DNA of 64,000 nucleotides from Brevibacillus formosus (GTDB lineage Bacteria > Bacillota > Bacilli > Brevibacillales > Brevibacillaceae), in assembly GCF_003013405.1 (NCBI RefSeq), contig NZ_PXZL01000013.1, forward strand, positions 679,673-743,672, in the 5' to 3' direction. Position 1 is the first letter of the stretch; the number at the start of each line of letters is the position of its first letter. Shown here one piece after another: positions 33,840-41,419 of the stretch. A program made the translations under genes and the position numbers. Below the pieces are notes generated by a model. It was not told the DNA's origin. It did no database searches and was given only the letters and a program-made list of their open reading frames with translations.

Positions 33840-33869
33840 GATAAATCGCTCCGTTTCATAGTGAAAATC

Positions 33870-33915
33870 TAACACCTTTAGGTTCTACTTTAAGATGATA
33901 TAACACCTTTTGGTT
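33870..33915 (-). promoter_or_regulatory. Direct-repeat operator of the SRPBCC-ArsR operon
   Basis: TAACACCTTTAGGTT (33870-33884) and TAACACCTTTTGGTT (33901-33915) are 31 bp apart, three helical turns, in the promoter region. This is suited to binding by two ArsR dimers. Confidence 0.6.
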
Positions 33916-34078
33916 TTATGTAAATGGTATTTTTCCTCCAACTCATGAAATATATTCGGCGAGGAAAATGTGCGAATGTGATCCAATTTTGCATGAAAAG
34001 GGTATAATAAATTGGCAAAATGTATTATGCGTACCGTTACGTCCATTCAAATAACGCCAATCGATCAAAGGAGATACA

Positions 34079-35554
34079 ATGACGGACAAAAGAGCAACAA
34101 TCGAACCGGGATGGAACTTCGATAACAGCTATACAACGCTGCCCAAATCGTTTTTTTCCAGGCTCAATCCACCTCCTGTACGTTCACCGAAGCTAGCCAT
34201 TCTCAATGAACAATTGGCTAAATCGCTTGGGCTGAATGTCGAAGCACTGCAAAGCGAAGAAGTCATAGCCATGCTTGCGGGAAATAAAACCCCGGAAGGC
34301 GCAGAGCCTCTCGCTCAAGCATATGCGGGACATCAATTTGGCCATTTTACCATGCTAGGCGACGGTCGTGCTCTCCTGCTTGGTGAGCAAATTACGCCTA
34401 CAGGCGAGCGCTTTGATATCCAACTGAAAGGTTCCGGCAGAACACCTTATTCACGCGGGGGTGATGGTAGAGCAGCCCTTGGCCCGATGCTGCGTGAATA
34501 CATCATAAGCGAGGCCATGCATGGACTTGGCATTCCTACGACTCGAAGCCTTGCCGTAGTGACAACCGGGGAGTCGATCTATCGCGAATCCGAGCTGCCT
34601 GGTGCTATTTTGACGCGTGTTGCAGCCAGTCATATCAGAGTAGGCACGTTCCAATTCGCGGCAAGATTTTGTTCCATAGAAGACCTCCGCGCGCTAGCTG
34701 ATTACACATTGCAAAGACATTTCCCAAAGATCACAGCAGAAGAAAACCGCTATCTCCTTCTGCTGAACGAAGTCATCCAGCGTCAGGCTGCGTTGATTGC
34801 CAAGTGGCAACTCGCAGGATTTATTCACGGGGTCATGAACACCGACAACATGACGATCAGCGGCGAAACCATTGATTACGGTCCTTGCGCTTTCATGGAC
34901 ACATATGATCCTGCAACGGTATTTAGCTCTATTGACGTTCAGGGCCGCTATGCTTACGGAAATCAGCCGTACATAGCCGTTTGGAATCTTACTCGTTTTG
35001 CGGAAAGCTTATTGCCGTTGCTGCATGACAACGAAGCGCAGGCTGTGAAAATGGCCGAAGATGCCCTTGCTGAATTTGGCAAGCTGTATCACGGCAATTG
35101 GCTAACAGGAATGCGGGCAAAGCTCGGATTGTTAAACGAAGAGGAACAGGATGAAGCGCTGATCGAAGGTCTGCTCAACATGATGAAGGACCACCAAGCT
35201 GACTATACGAATACATTCCGTGCTTTCACGCTTAACCAACCAGAAGAAACCGTGCTGTTTGGCACGAGCGAATTCACGGAATGGCATGAGCAGTGGAGAG
35301 CCAGACTGACGAGACAGCCAGAAGACACCGCCATGGTACAACAGTTGATGAAAAAGAGCAATCCGGCAGTCATCCCTCGGAACCATCGTGTAGAAGAAGC
35401 ATTGGAAGCAGCATGGAAAGAGGGCGACTACACTGTGATGGAACGGCTCCTGGCAGTTCTTTCTGATCCATATGCGTACACTCCTGAACAGGTAGAATAC
35501 ACGACTTTGCCAGCGGAATCAGCATGTCCTTACCAAACGTTTTGCGGTACATGA
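34079..35554 (+). CDS. selO: Protein adenylyltransferase SelO/YdiU (pseudokinase-fold AMPylase)
   Basis: 491 residues, ATG with AAAGGAG. Family motifs are clear: [74 protein letters not shown], and [28 protein letters not shown], which holds the metal-binding Asn and Asp of the inverted kinase site. The protein ends CPYQTFCGT with two Cys near the C-terminus, where eukaryotic SelO has selenocysteine. Bacterial SelO transfers AMP to Ser/Thr/Tyr of proteins involved in redox homeostasis. It is the first of a rightward series of genes, but a terminator follows it. Confidence 0.95.
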   Translation: MTDKRATIEPGWNFDNSYTTLPKSFFSRLNPPPVRSPKLAILNEQLAKSLGLNVEALQSEEVIAMLAGNKTPEGAEPLAQAYAGHQFGHFTMLGDGRALLLGEQITPTGERFDIQLKGSGRTPYSRGGDGRAALGPMLREYIISEAMHGLGIPTTRSLAVVTTGESIYRESELPGAILTRVAASHIRVGTFQFAARFCSIEDLRALADYTLQRHFPKITAEENRYLLLLNEVIQRQAALIAKWQLAGFIHGVMNTDNMTISGETIDYGPCAFMDTYDPATVFSSIDVQGRYAYGNQPYIAVWNLTRFAESLLPLLHDNEAQAVKMAEDALAEFGKLYHGNWLTGMRAKLGLLNEEEQDEALIEGLLNMMKDHQADYTNTFRAFTLNQPEETVLFGTSEFTEWHEQWRARLTRQPEDTAMVQQLMKKSNPAVIPRNHRVEEALEAAWKEGDYTVMERLLAVLSDPYAYTPEQVEYTTLPAESACPYQTFCGT

Positions 35555-35566
35555 TCGCATGCAATC

Positions 35567-35604
35567 AGAGTCCAACGATCTTTTACATGTTGGACTCTTT
35601 TTTC
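35567..35604 (+). terminator. Terminator after selO
   Basis: Perfect 10-bp arms AGAGTCCAAC (35567-35576) and GTTGGACTCT (35589-35598), then TTTTTC. Confidence 0.85.
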
Positions 35605-35661
35605 ATACGTCCGATCCGAGCTAATATATGGAAAGCCGAAGAAAAAAGGAGCAATTGCTTA

Positions 35662-36480
35662 ATGGATAAAAAAGCAAAGCAAATCTTGATGAAAACATTT
35701 TGGAGCAGCAAAGGCTGGAACAGTGCTCCGTACGATTTTTCGGGAGAAGATTTTGAATACGCAAAAAGCAAAGGTCTCATGTTTCACCCGTTAACGATCA
35801 GTCACGAGGAGTGCATAGACAAAATTATTGCTCTGCATGAAAAAGTGACGAAAGAACAAGTCGCCGCAGCATTTTTGCACAGTCTCTCGACGCGAAAGGT
35901 GCACCTGCGCAGCGCCTTGTCTAGCTGGGCTTTGACGGAGCCATTGAAGGCACACGCGTTCGAAAGTAACACTGGCAAGTATACGAATCCAGAAAACGGC
36001 ATCTACTTTGCCATGTACGGAGACTGCCATCTTTGCGACCGCTACCATATTGCAAGCAGAGAGCAGTATACGAATGAAGATTTGAATGTATTGAATTTCG
36101 AAAGAATCAAGTGGGGAGGTATACGCCTGAACTATCTACTGTACCTCATGCTTGATCTGGAACTATTAAGCAAGGAGGAAACTTTTTCGGTACAGGAAGA
36201 AGATGTAGCCATCCTCCGTCAAGTGCTAGCCATCATCGCCAGCAGTGAACCAACCGATGCCGCTCGTCAACTGGAGAAGCGCCTTAATGGAGCTTTTGCA
36301 TCTAGCAAGAACGAACGGGATGTCTTTATGGAAATTCTTGCATCCGCTGGGATCTTGGCTCCAAGCAAGGACAGACCAGGGCGTGGCGGGAAGAACGACT
36401 TTTTCGCCGTTGTGAATTGGCGGGGGGAAGATAGCTATTCCGAGCAAGCTGTCCAGAATTTCTTTGGTCCGTGGCTGTAA
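35662..36480 (+). CDS. Uncharacterised protein with a CxxC pair
   Basis: 272 residues from ATG 35662, with AAAGGAG 9 nt upstream; a longer ATG start at 35524 would overlap selO and its terminator. It has no signal peptide or membrane segment. Visible features: a Trp/Tyr-rich N-terminus (TFWSSKGWN..PYDFSGEDFEYAKSKGLMF), an MYGDCHLCDRYHI segment with a CxxC pair and nearby His that could bind a metal, a Leu-rich central helix, and GRGGKNDFFAVVNWRGEDSY near the end. I do not recognise the family. It is followed 109 bp later by the kinase-HD/RNA ligase pair on the same strand, with a TATAAT at 36532-36537 in the gap. Confidence 0.75.
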   Translation: MDKKAKQILMKTFWSSKGWNSAPYDFSGEDFEYAKSKGLMFHPLTISHEECIDKIIALHEKVTKEQVAAAFLHSLSTRKVHLRSALSSWALTEPLKAHAFESNTGKYTNPENGIYFAMYGDCHLCDRYHIASREQYTNEDLNVLNFERIKWGGIRLNYLLYLMLDLELLSKEETFSVQEEDVAILRQVLAIIASSEPTDAARQLEKRLNGAFASSKNERDVFMEILASAGILAPSKDRPGRGGKNDFFAVVNWRGEDSYSEQAVQNFFGPWL

Positions 36481-36589
36481 AGAACAGAAAATCTAGGAAC
36501 AAAGAAGGGTGCCATCTATACGCGAAGTGTGTATAATATTGGAAAAGCATGTCGAAATTATGTTTTTATTGAAAGGAGGTGAGATATAA

Positions 36590-37552
36590 GTGAAAAAGAA
36601 ATTAATCGTCTTGTCAGGCATTGCCGGCAGTGGCAAAAGCAAGTGGGCACAAGAAATTGCCAAGAAGGAACGGGCAACCATCGTGTCTACGGATGAAATC
36701 CGCCAAAACTTATTCGGTGATGAGCGAAAACAAAAAAAGTCTGCACAAGTATTTTTTGAGGTTTATTCGAAAATCGCAACAGAGCTGGCGAATGGAAAGA
36801 ATGTCATCTTGGACGCTACTAATATTGACAGAGAGAAAAGAATGAAGGTCCTTGCCAAATTTCCCGATGTCCAAAAGGAATGCTATTACCTCGATGTTCC
36901 TTATTCGGTTTGCCTGGAGCGCAATCGATCCCGAAAGAGAACCGTAGACGAATACATCTTGGCGAAGATGCGGAAGAACTTCCATTTTCCCATCAAGAAT
37001 GAGGGATGGGATCACATTCATCTCTTGCACGAGCCGGTTCCTTATGGCATTGAAAAAGAAGAGTTCGTTCAATTGCTTCAAAACGAACCCTCCTATGAAG
37101 AGCTTTTCGGCAGGCTGAATGCCATTCCGATTTTCAAAGAGATGTATCAATTTAATCAGGAAAACCCTTATCATCAGTACCCTTTGTGCAAACATACCTA
37201 TCATGTTTTCGATTATGTAAACGCCTTTTACACGGAAGAAGACAAATTTCTCATGCAGGTGGTCGCCTTGTTTCACGATACAGGAAAACCATTTTGCAAA
37301 ACCTACAAGCCGATGAAAGGCCATTACTCCTACTACGGACATGAGCATGTATCTGCGCAAATTGCTTGCCATTTCTTAAAAGAATTAGGATTCGACGATG
37401 ATTTTATTTTTGAAGTCGTCAACCTGATTCAAATGCACATGAAGATTAACTACGGAACGCAGCAAGATATTTCCGAGATTTATCATTTGTTGGGCGATGA
37501 GTACCTGTGGAAGCTGTACTTTTTCAAGGAAGGTGATGCCTATGCGAAATAA
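36590..37552 (+). CDS. Polynucleotide kinase-like P-loop domain fused to an HD phosphohydrolase domain (RNA end healing)
   Basis: 320 residues from GTG 36590, behind GAAAGGAGGTGA at ideal spacing. The N-terminal half (1-150) is a T4-Pnkp-type kinase: Walker A GIAGSGKSKWA, STDEIRQNLFG (Asp/Arg phosphate-acceptor site), VILDATNIDREKR, and the lid RNRSRKRTVDEYI. The C-terminal half (about 195-310) is an HD domain: CKHTYHVFDYVNAFY, ALFHDTGKP (HD), GHEHVSAQIACHF, and a final IQMHMKI. A described precedent, Runella HD-Pnk, has these two domains in the opposite order and heals RNA ends: the HD removes 2',3' phosphates and the kinase adds a 5' phosphate. The RNA ligase gene starts 14 bp downstream. 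Confidence 0.82.
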   Translation: MKKKLIVLSGIAGSGKSKWAQEIAKKERATIVSTDEIRQNLFGDERKQKKSAQVFFEVYSKIATELANGKNVILDATNIDREKRMKVLAKFPDVQKECYYLDVPYSVCLERNRSRKRTVDEYILAKMRKNFHFPIKNEGWDHIHLLHEPVPYGIEKEEFVQLLQNEPSYEELFGRLNAIPIFKEMYQFNQENPYHQYPLCKHTYHVFDYVNAFYTEEDKFLMQVVALFHDTGKPFCKTYKPMKGHYSYYGHEHVSAQIACHFLKELGFDDDFIFEVVNLIQMHMKINYGTQQDISEIYHLLGDEYLWKLYFFKEGDAYAK

Positions 37553-37566
37553 GGAGGTGAATAACG

Positions 37567-38205
37567 ATGTTGAAAAAATACCCGAGAACCTTTCATTTAC
37601 CTTGGTCAAGAAGTAGAACCGACGATGATAAAATTTTGCGAACGGTTGGTCACTTCGAAGGAAAAGAAGTAGTTGTGACAGAAAAGCTGGATGGAGAAAA
37701 TACCACGCTGTACCGAAACCATATCCATGCAAGGTCACTCGATAGCAAAGATCACGCATCTAGACATTGGGTAAAGATGCTGCACGGGACGATTTCGTTT
37801 CATATCCCGGAAGGCTGGAGAATTTGCGGGGAAAATGTATATGCGCTGCACTCCATCTACTACGAGCACCTAACGAGCTATTTCTACGTTTTCTCGATCT
37901 GGAATGAAAACAATGAATGCTTATCGTGGGATGAAACGGTAGAATGGGCTGAATTACTTGGCTTAGAAACAGCACCTGTCTTATACAGAGGGATTTGGAG
38001 CGAAGAGACCGTAAAAAGCTGCTACACCAAACAATCTGTATTCGGTGGGGAACAAGAGGGGTACGTGGTACGATTAACGGAGCGGTTTTCGTACGAAGAT
38101 TTTAAACAATCTGCGGCCAAGTTTGTGCGCAAAAATCATGTGCAAACTGACCAGCACTGGTTATCGAAGCCAGTCGTTCCGAATGGGATAGCACAGACCA
38201 CTTAA
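37567..38205 (+). CDS. RNA ligase family protein (Rnl2-like nucleotidyltransferase)
   Basis: 212 residues, ATG with AAGGAGGTGAATAACG upstream. Nucleotidyltransferase motifs are present in order: motif I TEKLDGENTTLY with the adenylated Lys; GENVYALHSI; motif IIIa YFYVFSIW; motif IV QEGYVVR; and motif V AAKFVRKNHV. There is little beyond the catalytic domain, so it is a short form, without the C-terminal domain of T4 Rnl2. It would seal 3'-OH and 5'-phosphate RNA ends. Coupling to the kinase-HD gene (14 bp) supports a joint repair function. It could also cap or adenylate RNA; the sequence does not decide. Confidence 0.85.
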   Translation: MLKKYPRTFHLPWSRSRTDDDKILRTVGHFEGKEVVVTEKLDGENTTLYRNHIHARSLDSKDHASRHWVKMLHGTISFHIPEGWRICGENVYALHSIYYEHLTSYFYVFSIWNENNECLSWDETVEWAELLGLETAPVLYRGIWSEETVKSCYTKQSVFGGEQEGYVVRLTERFSYEDFKQSAAKFVRKNHVQTDQHWLSKPVVPNGIAQTT

Positions 38206-38329
38206 AGACTTTGATATTGAAGGGAATGAGAACGATGTAATTTGCTAAGTTGGTATTGACCGTCTAATAGAGTATCCAAAATTCATTTTGGCTATTGTTA
38301 AGACAGTCATTACATAGGAGGCAAGAGAA

Positions 38330-39403
38330 ATGAACGAAGAATGGAATGAAGAAATGATGTCAGCTGGCTGGGATGCCATTGATCAGGAGATGAGAAAGAT
38401 TTATGGAGAACAGGAGCCTAAACATTACGGCACGCTTATCTCGTATGCACTGGGGGGCCCCGATCCATTAGATGGAATTAGCGCCTACAAAGCGGACGAG
38501 CCTTATCCGCATTGGCATTTTGTTACCTATGGATTTACCGAGTTGTATGAAAAGGAATCCGAGAATGAAGAGGAAAGCGGTTTTGGTTTTGAATTGACGT
38601 TTCGATTGGCGCGAAAGGACGACGAGGAAGAACCGCCGGCTTGGGCGCTGAATCTGCTTCAAAATATGGGGCGTTACGTATTCAACACGGGCAATGTTTT
38701 TCAAGCAGGGGATCATTTGGATGCGAACGGACCGATATGCTTGGGCGCCGATACCCAACTGACTGCGCTCGCTTTTGTCACGGACCCACAGCTTGCCGAA
38801 ATCGATACGCCGAATGGTCGGGTGCAATTTTTGCAGATGGTCGGGATCACAGGTGATGAACTCGATGCAATGATGGCTTGGAATACACGAGGCGTACTCC
38901 AATCTGGCTTGCCGTACATGCCTTCCTACATAACCGATCTTGAGCGGGATTCTCTCCTTCGCAACTCTACAGTTTCCGATGCTGTTCAAAAAGGAATGGA
39001 ACAAGAAGGCTCCAACACTGCCTATTTGTTCGTCAGCCAGCTAGGCTTTGAGCCAGGTAAAAAAGGCTTTTTGAAAAATACGCCTTCGACCCTGAGGCTG
39101 GGAGCTAAGCAAGCGGAAGTCATCGGAAAAATTCTCCGCGGACGTATGCGAAAAGGGGAAAGCTTGAGATTGGTAGGACCCGATGTCCATGTTGTATTTG
39201 AGCCAGGCGACAAGCCTGAATGCATTCCAGGAGAGGACGTCATTCGCGTTGTTATCGATGATGCGACAACCAGTGCTCTTACCAAGCAGTTGCTTCCAAA
39301 GGAAAGCAGCTTTGAGATTCCTTCCCTGAAAGGAATTGCCATAAACATTGTAAAAACCAATATTACCGATAGCGAGGGCAATGTCGTCAAGGTTATAGGT
39401 TAA
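38330..39403 (+). CDS. Suppressor-of-fused (SUFU) domain protein
   Basis: 357 residues, ATG with AGGAGGCAAGAG. The SUFU fold is indicated by KHYGTLISYALGGPDPLDGISAYKA, HWHFVTYGFTELYE and GFGFELTFRLARK, followed by LGADTQLTALAFVTDPQL and VGITGDELDAMM. Bacterial SUFU proteins are frequent as immunity proteins in polymorphic toxin systems and as stand-alone genes. No toxin with a recognised domain is adjacent; the next gene encodes a large protein of unknown function and starts 39 bp downstream. The role here is therefore open. Confidence 0.85.
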   Translation: MNEEWNEEMMSAGWDAIDQEMRKIYGEQEPKHYGTLISYALGGPDPLDGISAYKADEPYPHWHFVTYGFTELYEKESENEEESGFGFELTFRLARKDDEEEPPAWALNLLQNMGRYVFNTGNVFQAGDHLDANGPICLGADTQLTALAFVTDPQLAEIDTPNGRVQFLQMVGITGDELDAMMAWNTRGVLQSGLPYMPSYITDLERDSLLRNSTVSDAVQKGMEQEGSNTAYLFVSQLGFEPGKKGFLKNTPSTLRLGAKQAEVIGKILRGRMRKGESLRLVGPDVHVVFEPGDKPECIPGEDVIRVVIDDATTSALTKQLLPKESSFEIPSLKGIAINIVKTNITDSEGNVVKVIG

Positions 39404-39442
39404 GTCGGCAGCGCTGGTTTTGGCGAGGAGGAGAGTCAGTCA

Positions 39443-41107
39443 ATGCATCAGGCAGCAGAAGCATTTCTAAATGAAGTATGGACTTCCATCCAAGAAATTT
39501 ATAAAAAAGAGAACCAGCGGATCAACGAGATCAAAGACTGGAGTGTACTGCAGGCGGGGGTCAAAGACTACCTGCGAGTGGCGTGGAGAAAAGGAAAACT
39601 CAATTGGGCCAATGGCAAAATCCACGTGGATGTCCATGAACCATTCAGTTGGAGTGACGATTCGTACAAATACGATGCGGGCTCTTACATGGAGGAGCTT
39701 ACAGAGGAAATGCTCATGCAAGAGTTTTTTCCCGCACTGTGTGATCGAATGGAAGCTCTGTTCCACTCCACGGACTATGCATCTCACTTTTTTAATTACC
39801 GCTTAGAGCTTGTTTTCGAATTCGAGTGGAAACAATCGGTGCAATGCCATTCTCGCCATTTCATCAACGAACGAAAACGCGAGAGTCTAAAAAAAGCACT
39901 GGATCAATTCATCGAGACAAAAATTAAAGCGGAGCTTCCTGTACGTCCGAAAGAAAGAGACGATTTCTTCTTCGCTCGTTGTCTCGTCAATCCCGATTTG
40001 ATGGAACAAAAGCAGGAGATAATCGAACCGCTCATCCAGCGTCTTAGCGAAAAGCTGCGCTCCAATAAAGAACGCAGTGATTCGTGGACATACCACTCTG
40101 CTTTGGCTTTAAAAGGCTGGGCGAATGAGCGGTTTTTAGTCAAATTTTTCGATCGTACCGGGCATTATGGATTGGATTGGGTTTTGAAACCCGAGCAGGA
40201 GCGTCAGGAACCAAAAACAGAGGAGCTGGACTTTTTCCTGTACGTCGCTCTCGCAATAGGTAACAAGGAGCCGGATACTCGCAAGAAGTATCTGGACCTC
40301 GCTGTTCAGCTTGGCTCCAAGCGGGCTGCGGACTATGTAAAACGGGGCAGCGGCCGCTTTGATAGCGAGTATAAAAGCAGTCTGATTCAAGCAAGCGCCA
40401 ATGACGTTTTGCAAGCGATTGACATCCGGATTGTATCTGAGGAGGAAGCGGCGTACGGTGAAGCCGTCGAGTTTATCAACGGCCTTTTGCGTGAAGGCTT
40501 TCCCAAAGGGTACAAGCTCAAGCTGAAGAGCAGCGAAAAGAATTACTTGCCAGTAAAAAAGCTGGCGAAGTCAGGTCTCCATCAGTTTTTTGCCAATGCG
40601 TCCCGTTATCCTGCCTTATATCCAAAAATCGCAGACTATGCCGAGCTTGCGATGGAGGAGTTCGCGTGGTACGGGGATGTAGAGCCTAGTGAGAAATCCG
40701 TCATGCCCGGCACTTATGCGGTATTGGCTCTCGGCTTGTCTAGCAGCGATTATTTTCCACTCTTTCGTCGCTATATGAAGCTGGTCGACACGGAGCATCA
40801 GTCAGCTCAGGACGATTTTGCCATAGCTTTTGTGGAGGCGCATGGTGTAACTGTAGAGAATATCCCTGTACTCGTCTCTCTAGTGCTTGGCAGTAGCGAC
40901 TCAGCGAAGCCTTTGAAAAATATCACCATCGATCGTACTGAACTGGTGGATGCACTTATCGGGGAGCTCGCAACGATGGAAGATTACCAACGGGAAACGG
41001 TTATTTATCGCCTTTTCGGCGGGAACAAGAAGCTCGTACAGGCGGTAAAAAAGGAATCTTCCCCCATCAAAGAGAAGCTTGCAGAATTGCTAGCCTTGGT
41101 CGAATAG
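39443..41107 (+). CDS. Large uncharacterised protein (possibly DUF6138-like)
   Basis: 554 residues, ATG with AGGAGGAGAG. It is soluble, without a signal peptide, and rich in Lys/Glu helices. The N-terminal 150 residues include VDVHEPFSWSDDSYKYDAGSYMEE and FFNYRLELVFEFEW. The middle has KYLDLAVQLGSKRAADYVKRGSGRF, which resembles a Sel1/TPR-like helical repeat. The C-terminal half ends as a run of helices around VLALGLSSSDYFPLFRRYM. The overall impression is the DUF6138 group seen in Bacilli, but I cannot confirm this by eye. It is co-directional with and close to the SUFU gene, so the two may form a functional pair. Confidence 0.7.
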   Translation: MHQAAEAFLNEVWTSIQEIYKKENQRINEIKDWSVLQAGVKDYLRVAWRKGKLNWANGKIHVDVHEPFSWSDDSYKYDAGSYMEELTEEMLMQEFFPALCDRMEALFHSTDYASHFFNYRLELVFEFEWKQSVQCHSRHFINERKRESLKKALDQFIETKIKAELPVRPKERDDFFFARCLVNPDLMEQKQEIIEPLIQRLSEKLRSNKERSDSWTYHSALALKGWANERFLVKFFDRTGHYGLDWVLKPEQERQEPKTEELDFFLYVALAIGNKEPDTRKKYLDLAVQLGSKRAADYVKRGSGRFDSEYKSSLIQASANDVLQAIDIRIVSEEEAAYGEAVEFINGLLREGFPKGYKLKLKSSEKNYLPVKKLAKSGLHQFFANASRYPALYPKIADYAELAMEEFAWYGDVEPSEKSVMPGTYAVLALGLSSSDYFPLFRRYMKLVDTEHQSAQDDFAIAFVEAHGVTVENIPVLVSLVLGSSDSAKPLKNITIDRTELVDALIGELATMEDYQRETVIYRLFGGNKKLVQAVKKESSPIKEKLAELLALVE

Positions 41108-41112
41108 CATCA

Positions 41113-41142
41113 TTGACAATATTTAGAAGGCCATGCTATATT
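41113..41142 (+). promoter_or_regulatory. Promoter of the second ABC-F gene
   Basis: TTGACA (41113-41118) and TATATT (41137-41142), 18-bp spacer. It would start transcription near 41,149, giving a leader of about 270 nt. Confidence 0.65.
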
Positions 41143-41175
41143 GAAGTCAACTACATGGAACGGAGGGTGAATCAT

Positions 41176-41250
41176 TTGCGCAATTGTTTATTTATTGGAA
41201 AAGCCAATCCTATAATAAACAAGAAGCCAAATTCACCCGCAAATTCATAG
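41176..41250 (+). CDS. Leader peptide upstream of the second ABC-F gene (24 aa)
   Basis: TTG start at 41176 with GGAGGG 8 nt upstream, stop TAG 41248-41250; an in-frame ATG lies at 41155. The peptide begins MRNCLFIGKANPIINKK. Its SD is inside GGGTGAAT (41165-41172), which can pair with ATTCACCC (41231-41238), and GTTTATT (41186-41192) can pair with AATAAAC (41214-41220) in a nested stem. The ribosome site is thus in a structure opened or closed by translation, as in antibiotic-inducible leaders. Confidence 0.5.
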   Translation: MRNCLFIGKANPIINKKPNSPANS

Positions 41251-41303
41251 CTTGAATTCCTGTATGATCTATTTTTCATATAGCGATTTCTAGTACGAGA
41301 GCA

Positions 41304-41340
41304 AGATGCTTCTGTTTATTGGACAGAAGCATCTTTTTTT
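41304..41340 (+). terminator. Strong terminator in the leader of the second ABC-F gene (attenuator candidate)
   Basis: Perfect 12-bp arms AGATGCTTCTGT (41304-41315) and ACAGAAGCATCT (41323-41334), then seven T residues. It lies within the transcribed leader, about 80 bp before the gene start, so it should block read-through unless regulated. A further micro-ORF (MNKE, 41367-41381) with GGGGGG follows. Confidence 0.75.
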
Positions 41341-41419
41341 GTTGTCAAAAAAGGGGGGTGATCCAGATGAACAAAGAGTAAATGACGAGAAACGCAAAAA
41401 CGAAATGGGGAATCCAAAA

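Noticed and set aside
34079..35554. SelO as a selenoprotein with a recoded TGA
   Set aside because: The C-terminal CPYQTFCGT is Cys-encoded, and no in-frame TGA before the stop is present.
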